Shown here piece by piece: positions 31,943-36,995 of a stretch of DNA of 36,995 bases. This stretch comes from Ruminococcus sp. (GTDB taxonomy: Bacteria > Bacillota > Clostridia > Oscillospirales > Ruminococcaceae): contig JAETQO010000029.1 in NCBI GenBank assembly GCA_021770655.1, forward strand, positions 1 through 36,995, written 5' to 3'. A program made the position numbers and the translations under genes. Position 1 is the first letter of the stretch. The number at the start of each line of letters is the position of its first letter. The notes below the pieces were generated by a model, which was not told the origin of the DNA, searched no databases, and worked only from the letters and a program-made list of their open reading frames with translations.

Positions 31943-32200
31943 ATGAAAAAGTTTGAGTATGTTATCAAGGACGAGTTGGGAATCCACGCAAGACCAGCAG
32001 GCTTGCTGATAAAAGAGGCGAAAAAATACGAAAGCAAGATCACGCTTTCTAAAGACGGAAAAAGCGTTGAAGCAACAAAGCTGATCGCCGTTATGGGAAT
32101 GGCTATCAAGTGCGGACAGACTGTTGAGGTCGAGATCAGCGGAAATGATGAGGACGCTGCATTCGATGGAATGAAAGCCTTTTTTGAAGCTAATCTTTAA
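31943..32200 (+). CDS. ptsH: HPr phosphocarrier lacking the Ser46 regulatory site
   Basis: An 85-residue HPr. ELGIHARPAG carries the phosphorylatable H15 and R17. In canonical Gram-positive HPr the KSIMGVMSLG block holds Ser46, target of HPr kinase; here the segment is TKLIAVMGMAIKCG and residue 46 is Lys. It can thus pass phosphate from enzyme I but cannot be phosphorylated at Ser46, and so should not act in CcpA-dependent repression. It sits between crr and the enzyme I gene. A GGAGG-like site (gggagga, 31928-31934) precedes ATG 31943. Confidence 0.92.
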   Translation: MKKFEYVIKDELGIHARPAGLLIKEAKKYESKITLSKDGKSVEATKLIAVMGMAIKCGQTVEVEISGNDEDAAFDGMKAFFEANL

Positions 32201-32260
32201 TAAAAGTTTCGGTACAGTCAGGCTGTATATCTGACTGTACCATTACAGGGAGGAATCAGT

Positions 32261-33892
32261 ATGATCCATGCGAATGGAAAGTCTGTATACAGAGGAATTG
32301 CAGTAGGACCGATAGTGGTTCTGAAAAAAGATGACGGTCAGGTAAAGCGAAGAAAAGCCGAAGACCCGGAAGCAGAAATCAATCGTGTAAATGCGGCTGT
32401 AAAGCAGGCACAGGAACAGCTTGCAGACCTTTATGAAAAGGCGGTAAAGGAAGTCGGAGAGAGCAATGCCGCTATTTTTGATATTCATCAGATGATGCTG
32501 GAAGATGAGGATTATCTGGACGCTATTTATAATACGATCCGCACCGAATTTGTTAACGCAGAATATGCGGTCGCTGTTACGGGAGATAATTTTTCGGAAA
32601 TGTTTGCAGGCATGGATGATGAATATATGAAAGCAAGAGCGGCAGATATTAAAGACATATCAATTCGTCTGGGAAAATGTCTGAGCGGTCAAAGCAACGG
32701 TGGATTTGAATCTGAAGAGCCTGCAATTATTGTGGCTGACGACTTGACCCCCAGCGAAACAGTTCAGCTGGATAAAGAAAAAATACTTGCTTTTGTAACA
32801 GTACACGGTTCAACAAATTCACATACCGCTATTCTGGCACGAATGATGAATATACCTGCATTGATAGGCGTTCCGATAAACCTTGAAGAAGTTGAAACAG
32901 GTATGCAGGCGGTAGTGGACGGCTTTGAGGGAGAGGTTATTTTTGAACCTACAGATGATATCCTTGAATGTGCTAATGCAAAAATGCAGGAAGAGCAGGA
33001 AAAGCAGAATCTTCTGAAATCATTAAAGGGAAAAGAAAATGTAACCCTCGACGGAAGGAAAATCAACATATACGCCAATATTGGCAGCGTGAGTGACATC
33101 GGTTATGTACTGGAGAATGATGCCAGTGGTATTGGACTATTCCGCAGTGAGTTTCTATATCTTGGAAAATCGGATTTTCCTACAGAGGAAGAACAGTTTC
33201 AGGCATATAAACAGGCTGTGCAGACAATGGCAGGAAAAAAAGTCATTGTCCGTACTCTGGACATTGGTGCAGATAAAAAAGCAGATTATTTTGAACTTGG
33301 TAAGGAAGAAAATCCTGCAATGGGATACCGTGCTATCCGTATTTGCCTGAAGCAGCCCGAGATTTTCAAAACACAGCTTCGTGCTTTGCTTCGGGCTGCG
33401 GTTTATGGAAATATCTCGATTATGTACCCTATGATAATTTCTACGGAAGAAGTTAAAAGGATATTTGAGATCGTAAAAGCTGTACAGGAGGAACTTGATA
33501 ACGACGGTATCCCTTACAAGCTTCCTGAGCAGGGAATTATGATCGAAACTCCGGCTGCGGTTATGATAAGCGATGAACTTGCTGAATTAGTAGACTTTTT
33601 CAGCATCGGAACAAACGATCTGACACAGTATACCTTGGCAATTGACAGGCAGAATGAAAAGTTAGATGAATTCTACAATCCGCACCATAAAGCAATTCTG
33701 AAAATGATTCGTATTGTGGCTGATAATGCTCATAAATGCGGAAAATGGGTAGGAATTTGCGGTGAATTGGGAGCAGATCTGACATTGACAAAGGAATTTG
33801 TTCGTATGGGTATTGACGAGCTATCGGTAGCTCCTTCAATGGTGCTGAAATTACGAAAGGTTATAAGAGAAATGGATATTTCCTCCGATTGA
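32261..33892 (+). CDS. ptsI: PTS enzyme I (phosphoenolpyruvate-protein phosphotransferase)
   Basis: A 543-residue enzyme that autophosphorylates from PEP and passes phosphate to HPr. The N-terminal HPr-binding and phosphohistidine domain has VHGSTNSHTAILAR with active H188. The PEP-binding barrel has GIGLFRSEFLYL, MIETPAAVMISDELA, FFSIGTNDLTQYTLAIDR and the catalytic-cysteine loop GICGELGAD. Size is slightly shorter than E. coli EI (575) but usual for clostridia. GGGAGG precedes ATG 32261 at the end of a 60-base gap after ptsH. With crr and ptsH it forms the general PTS cassette of this operon. Confidence 0.93.
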   Translation: MIHANGKSVYRGIAVGPIVVLKKDDGQVKRRKAEDPEAEINRVNAAVKQAQEQLADLYEKAVKEVGESNAAIFDIHQMMLEDEDYLDAIYNTIRTEFVNAEYAVAVTGDNFSEMFAGMDDEYMKARAADIKDISIRLGKCLSGQSNGGFESEEPAIIVADDLTPSETVQLDKEKILAFVTVHGSTNSHTAILARMMNIPALIGVPINLEEVETGMQAVVDGFEGEVIFEPTDDILECANAKMQEEQEKQNLLKSLKGKENVTLDGRKINIYANIGSVSDIGYVLENDASGIGLFRSEFLYLGKSDFPTEEEQFQAYKQAVQTMAGKKVIVRTLDIGADKKADYFELGKEENPAMGYRAIRICLKQPEIFKTQLRALLRAAVYGNISIMYPMIISTEEVKRIFEIVKAVQEELDNDGIPYKLPEQGIMIETPAAVMISDELAELVDFFSIGTNDLTQYTLAIDRQNEKLDEFYNPHHKAILKMIRIVADNAHKCGKWVGICGELGADLTLTKEFVRMGIDELSVAPSMVLKLRKVIREMDISSD

Positions 33893-33954
33893 TCGAATGG
33901 AGCGAATCCGGTGAATTAAAATACAAACCTATATTGTGAAAAAGGAAAATGCTT

Positions 33955-34188
33955 ATGTATGAAATGAATATTTCTTTGCGAACTGTTGAAAATGTAAAAT
34001 GGTTCGTTACAAAAATCGCCGCATTTGATGAAGACTTTGAACTGATATCCGGAAGGTATGTAATTGACGCTAAATCACTGCTTGGTATATTCAGTATTGA
34101 TTTATCAAAGCAAGTTTTACTTAGGATAAATGCAGAAGGTGAAAAACTCGAACAGATAAAGGAAGCTATACGTGAGTTTACCATATAA
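33955..34188 (+). CDS. Crh-like HPr paralogue (no His, retains Ser)
   Basis: A 77-residue HPr-fold protein. DAKSLLGIFSIDL (38-50) aligns with the Ser46 block of HPr, with S41 conserved, while the region that should hold the active histidine (SLRTVENVKWFV) has none. This is the reverse of the ptsH product in the same operon. Bacillus Crh has the same pattern (no His, conserved Ser) and acts only as a corepressor; this small HPr-like family is common in clostridia. AAAGG 33941-33945 is 9 bases from ATG 33955 and only 3 from ATG 33949, so I choose 33955. Regulatory role inferred. Confidence 0.82.
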   Translation: MYEMNISLRTVENVKWFVTKIAAFDEDFELISGRYVIDAKSLLGIFSIDLSKQVLLRINAEGEKLEQIKEAIREFTI

Positions 34189-34253
34189 ATGTATTATGTC
34201 TATGACTTATGTCGGTAGGTTCCTATATGTATATTTTCATATGGAGGAAGAAT

Positions 34254-35210
34254 ATGAAAAAGTATGATGTTGCTGCATTAGGTGAATTACTGATTGACTT
34301 TACCGAAAGCGGTACAAGCCCACAGGGGAATCCTCTTTTGGAAGCCAATCCCGGCGGAGCACCCTGCAATGTTCTTGCAATGCTCCAAAAGCTTGGAAAG
34401 AAAACTGCTTTTATCGGAAAAGTCGGAAAGGACATGTTCGGAGATCAGCTTACAGAGGTCGTAAAAGCTGCGGGAATTGATGTAACAAATCTTGTTTCGG
34501 ATGAAAGCGTTCCAACAACGATGGCGTTTGTTCATACTCTTCCCGGCGGTGACAGAGAGTTCAGCTTTATACGGAATCCCGGTGCGGATATGATGCTCAG
34601 AAAAGATGAAATAGATACGGAAATAATTAAGTCCGCAAAAATATTTCACTTCGGTACACTTTCGTCAACTCACGAAGGTGTGCGTAAAGCCACAAGGTAT
34701 GCGATTGACATTGCAAAGGAAAGCGGTGCAATCATATCATTTGATCCAAATCTTCGTCCGCCTTTGTGGAATTCACTTATTGATGCAAGAAAAGAGATAG
34801 AATACGGATTATCAAAGTGTGATATTCTGAAAATTTCCGATAATGAGATTGAATTTATGACCGGACTTACCGATTATGACAAGGCTGTACGGGAGCTTAT
34901 GAACAAGTACGATATTAAGCTTGCTTTTGCAACTCTCGGCAAAAACGGTAGTCGTGCTTATTTCGGGGATATAAAGGCAGAGTGCGGCGGCTTCAAGGTA
35001 GATACCATTGAAACGACCGGCGCAGGAGATACATTTTGCGGAAGTGCTCTGAATTATATTCTTGACCACGATATAAACGCTCTGACCGAAAAAGATTTGA
35101 TAGAACTTCTGTCCTTTGCCAATGCCGCTGCTTCGCTTATCACAACACGCCGAGGGGCATTGAAGGTAATGCCCGAAAAGAAAGAAATACTCGAACTTAT
35201 CGGGAGATGA
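34254..35210 (+). CDS. PfkB-family fructokinase
   Basis: A 318-residue ribokinase-fold sugar kinase. AALGELLIDFTESG, NPGGAPCNVLAMLQKLG (PfkB signature 1, about 32-48), ISFDPNLRPPLW (about 160-171) and DTIETTGAGDTFCGSALNYIL with the GAGD anion hole and catalytic Asp (about 246-265) are all present. Substrate residues and the LRPPLW stretch favour fructose over ribose. GGAGGA at 34242-34247 fixes ATG 34254; the earlier ATG 34209 has no site. It is the last gene of the Rrf2/PTS operon. It would convert intracellular fructose, for example from sucrose-6-phosphate or fructan cleavage, to fructose-6-phosphate. Confidence 0.9.
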   Translation: MKKYDVAALGELLIDFTESGTSPQGNPLLEANPGGAPCNVLAMLQKLGKKTAFIGKVGKDMFGDQLTEVVKAAGIDVTNLVSDESVPTTMAFVHTLPGGDREFSFIRNPGADMMLRKDEIDTEIIKSAKIFHFGTLSSTHEGVRKATRYAIDIAKESGAIISFDPNLRPPLWNSLIDARKEIEYGLSKCDILKISDNEIEFMTGLTDYDKAVRELMNKYDIKLAFATLGKNGSRAYFGDIKAECGGFKVDTIETTGAGDTFCGSALNYILDHDINALTEKDLIELLSFANAAASLITTRRGALKVMPEKKEILELIGR

Positions 35211-35338
35211 TATTATTGCTCCTCAAACTAAACCTTGCCGGCAATACTCGCCGCAAAGTCAAAATCTCTGCGTTACAAATCCGGGTATTCGCCAGTATGC
35301 CTCCGATCCCAGCCTTGATATTTTGCCTTTTTGGCTTT

Positions 35339-35366
35339 CACGCTCTACCAAATGAGCCATATCAGC
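35339..35366 (-). pseudogene. tRNA-Thr-like 5' fragment
   Basis: On the minus strand from 35366 the 28 bases gctgata-tg-gctc-atttggta-gagc-g-tg give an acceptor 5' strand and complete D arm of the kind seen in clostridial tRNA-Thr. The sequence then diverges at the anticodon stem with no 3' half. The surrounding gap 35211-35411 holds no gene I can support. Identity as Thr is from memory of similar tRNAs. Confidence 0.45.
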
Positions 35367-35411
35367 ATATCGTTAAATAACAAAATTATTTTCACTAACG
35401 TTACCTCACCT

Positions 35412-35464
35412 TCAGGTGCTAGTGATCGCAAGGTCGTGTGGGTTCAAGTCCCTTCACCTGCACC
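35412..35464 (+). pseudogene. orphan tRNA-Leu 3' half; right edge of island
   Basis: From ttcaggtgctag in the anticodon loop to CCA this is a type II tRNA-Leu 3' half with a variable arm (tgatcgcaaggtcgt), T loop ttcaagt and acceptor strand cacctgc. Its gctag and cacctgc complement the ctagc and gcaggtg of the 5' half at 7645-7682. The T stem has one mismatch (gtggg/ccctt), as in a decaying or displaced copy. The left flank cactaacgttacctcacc is not tRNA and is an imperfect inverse of the sequence that follows the 5' half. Confidence 0.78.
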
Positions 35465-35496
35465 ATATTGGTGGAACAAAAAAGATGCACCACCCG

Positions 35497-35522
35497 AAAA
35501 GTCCGTAATTACGGGCTTTTTT
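35497..35522 (+). terminator. terminator after the tRNA 3' half
   Basis: aaaagtccgt 35497-35506 pairs with acgggctttt 35511-35520 (10 bp, one G-T), loop aatt, T-run to 35522. Confidence 0.78.
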
Positions 35523-35617
35523 CATGCTCTGAGGGCGAAAATCTTAAGGTGAAAACCGTAGATGCTTTTCAGTTAAAAAGGAATTCGAACCCTCAACAAT
35601 TGAACATTGTCAAACAA

Positions 35618-35666
35618 TTCGGCAGACTTTGAGCAGATTTCGCTCTCAGCCTGCCGATTTTTTATG
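35618..35666 (+). terminator. hairpin terminator upstream of the DUF6329 gene
   Basis: tcggcag pairs with ctgccga around a smaller tgag/ctca stem, followed by ttttttatg. Confidence 0.6.
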
Positions 35667-35708
35667 AAAAAACTTTCACAAAGTTTTCAATCCAATTTTA
35701 TTGGATTT

Positions 35709-35764
35709 GCCGATTTTCTTGGTTATCTCACAATGCTGAGAAACCAATAGAATCGGCTTTTTTC
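35709..35764 (+). terminator. second hairpin terminator or attenuator before DUF6329
   Basis: gccgatt pairs with aatcggc, with inner ttggtt/aaccaa and ctca/tgag stems, tail ttttttc. Two terminators in series separate the next element from the island; the second is only about 80 bases before a start codon and could act as an attenuator. Confidence 0.7.
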
Positions 35765-35842
35765 ATTTCTAAGGAAAGGCGTGATACCCATGTGACAGAT
35801 ATACTATTAAAAAGAAAACTCAAAACGAAAGAAGGAATGTCC

Positions 35843-36676
35843 ATGAATGAAAAACTTGTGATCAACACAAATCTGCTTCACAAAGAACCGGAGTTTAGAA
35901 CAAGAACCTGTGTAGTGGAAAAGGCGATAGCGGTTTCCCATGCTAAGTTTGTTAATCTGAAAGAAAATGCCTTGCAGAATAATGATTTGATAGCCGAAAA
36001 TGTCAACCTGATGTATTGCGACAGCGATAACAATTATCACTGCCTGCTGATATATGATAAGGAACAGGGCGACGGTATTCTGATTGAATCAGAGGGTGCA
36101 GCCTATGCAAGATACGCCCAGTATATTCCAAATGCAAAACTGCTGTATGAAAATCATATTCAGACGCATTTGCAGGAATTAAAGTTCTGCTGTCCGCTTG
36201 AAGTCAACAGAGAGCCGGAATGCTGGGATGATGAGTACGAGGGAATCTCGTCCTATGAGGCTTCTGCTTATGAATCGGAGATAAACCGATTTATTGAGGA
36301 TTTTACAATGCCCGAGGAGAAAGAACGGGGTCTCATGAACTGGTATGGCAAGGGCAATTCAGTCGACGAAAAGGTACGCTCGGCGTTTATGTCGGTCGAG
36401 GAGCGTGACGGAGAGCTTGTCGGAGTTATCACGGCTAAGATTTACGGTCAGCTTACGGAGGAAGAGCTTGAAGAATTCAGAGGTTACTGCTCCGGACAAC
36501 TCAGCGACGGGGCAGGCGAAAGTCTGGAGCAAAGACCGATAAAAACTCCCGACGGCGATATTTATGTAAGCTTCTGGAATTCAGATGACAGCTGGAGTTT
36601 GCAAACAGAGGATGAAATGAACGAGGGTCAATCTGAGGATATGACCGAAGAATCCAATATGGGAATGACGATGTGA
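35843..36676 (+). CDS. DUF6329-type mobile-element protein
   Basis: A 277-residue acidic, soluble protein without membrane segments or known catalytic motifs. The N-terminal half (KAIAVSHAKFVNLKENALQNNDLIAENVNLMYCDSDNNYHCLLIYDKEQGDGILIESEGAAYARYAQYIPN) matches what I know as the DUF6329 type from clostridial conjugative elements. The C-terminal half (SAFMSVEERDGELVGVITAKIYGQLTEEELEEFR) and the acidic, methionine-rich tail are also typical. AAGAAGGA is 6-7 bases from ATG 35843, which I prefer over ATG 35837. The next gene starts 8 bases downstream. It marks the start of another integrated element running out of the window. Function unknown. Confidence 0.75.
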   Translation: MNEKLVINTNLLHKEPEFRTRTCVVEKAIAVSHAKFVNLKENALQNNDLIAENVNLMYCDSDNNYHCLLIYDKEQGDGILIESEGAAYARYAQYIPNAKLLYENHIQTHLQELKFCCPLEVNREPECWDDEYEGISSYEASAYESEINRFIEDFTMPEEKERGLMNWYGKGNSVDEKVRSAFMSVEERDGELVGVITAKIYGQLTEEELEEFRGYCSGQLSDGAGESLEQRPIKTPDGDIYVSFWNSDDSWSLQTEDEMNEGQSEDMTEESNMGMTM

Positions 36677-36684
36677 GGTGTGAT

Positions 36685-36990
36685 ATGATTTACAACGAAA
36701 AGAAAGTAGAACTGCTCAGGCAGAGGTATCCCGATGGCACACGAATTTGCCTTGACCATATGGAGGACTTATGTCCTGTGGAAAGCGGCACTTGCGGCAC
36801 GGTTGAGTTTGTTGATGACGCAGGGACTGTATTCTGCAAATTTGACAACGGAAGAATGCTTGGAGTTATTCCCGATGTGGATCAGTTCCATAAAATCGAT
36901 CAGGAACAGACTCAGACCGATGAGCAAACAGAGGAAATTACAGAAACTGAGGATATTGAAGAATCCGAAGAAATGAATATGTCAATGTAA
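36685..36990 (+). CDS. DUF4314-type mobile-element protein
   Basis: A 101-residue protein. EKKVELLRQRYPDGTRICLDHMEDLCPVESGTCGTVEFVDDAGTVFCKFDNGRMLGVIPDVDQFHKI (about 4-72) is the DUF4314 domain, a small beta-barrel-like fold found on clostridial conjugative elements. It is followed by a Glu/Thr-rich acidic tail ending in MNMSM, similar to the tail of the preceding protein. GAGGTG 36675-36680 lies just before ATG 36685; a GTG at 36673 is in frame but lacks a site. Coupled to the DUF6329 gene. Function unknown. Confidence 0.78.
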   Translation: MIYNEKKVELLRQRYPDGTRICLDHMEDLCPVESGTCGTVEFVDDAGTVFCKFDNGRMLGVIPDVDQFHKIDQEQTQTDEQTEEITETEDIEESEEMNMSM

Positions 36991-36995
36991 CGGTT

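Noticed and set aside
35580-35594. Minus-strand tRNA T arm (gagggttcgaattcc)
   Set aside because: The T-loop-like heptamer is suggestive, but no acceptor strand or CCA follows and the stem needs two G-T pairs.

Overview
The window looks like a chromosome segment of an anaerobic, low-to-medium GC Bacillota of the Ruminococcus/Oscillospiraceae type. This rests on GGAGG-type ribosome sites, TTGACA/TATAAT promoters, a GlnA-ANTAR pair, a preQ1-I-like leader on a QueT transporter gene, a clostridial two-subunit ABC exporter with MarR, and DUF6329/DUF4314 genes typical of clostridial conjugative elements. No species can be named from the sequence alone.

Bases 1-7400 are mostly core genome: a candidate structured RNA, glutamine-dependent NAD synthetase, an XRE/membrane gene that has lost its DNA-binding half to a repeat, glutamine synthetase with an ANTAR regulator, class II fructose-bisphosphate aldolase and QueT. 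Bases 7482-35464 look like a mosaic island built on tRNA-Leu(CAG). A tRNA-Leu cut at its anticodon loop has its 5' half near 7645-7682 and its matching 3' half at 35412-35464. Inside lie a MarR/ABC exporter module, a second tRNA-Leu locus made of 163-nt tandem units that each start with a tRNA 5' half and end in one intact tRNA-Leu(CAG), and a 5-kb insert bounded by a 54-nt direct repeat of the tRNA 3' half. That insert carries an AAA ATPase, a PD-(D/E)XK-like nuclease and a 1037-residue protein joining an Imm7-like domain, a TOTE-type primase, an SF2 helicase and a PLD-like domain.

Next comes a TPR protein, then a tightly coupled minus-strand operon (27279 to 18884): dynamin-like GTPase, HerA/FtsK-type ATPase with an unusual repetitive low-complexity segment, DNA/RNA non-specific endonuclease, YezG-like immunity protein, HExxH zincin and a small probable immunity protein. 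The nuclease and the zincin share an N-terminal motif (IKP...MT..E...FWK.EF) ahead of unrelated effector domains, which suggests a common loading or targeting tag. This is the best candidate for an undescribed system.

From 27.7 to 35.2 kb there is an XRE fragment joined in frame to a C-terminally truncated RES toxin, a small winged-helix protein, and an Rrf2-headed sugar operon: a flavodoxin/HAD chimera, EIIA-Glc, an HPr that keeps His15 but lacks Ser46, enzyme I, a Crh-like HPr that keeps the serine but lacks the histidine, and a PfkB fructokinase. No IIB/IIC permease is present. After the tRNA 3' half another mobile element starts (DUF6329, DUF4314) and runs to the window end. No integrase, transposase or CRISPR array is visible.
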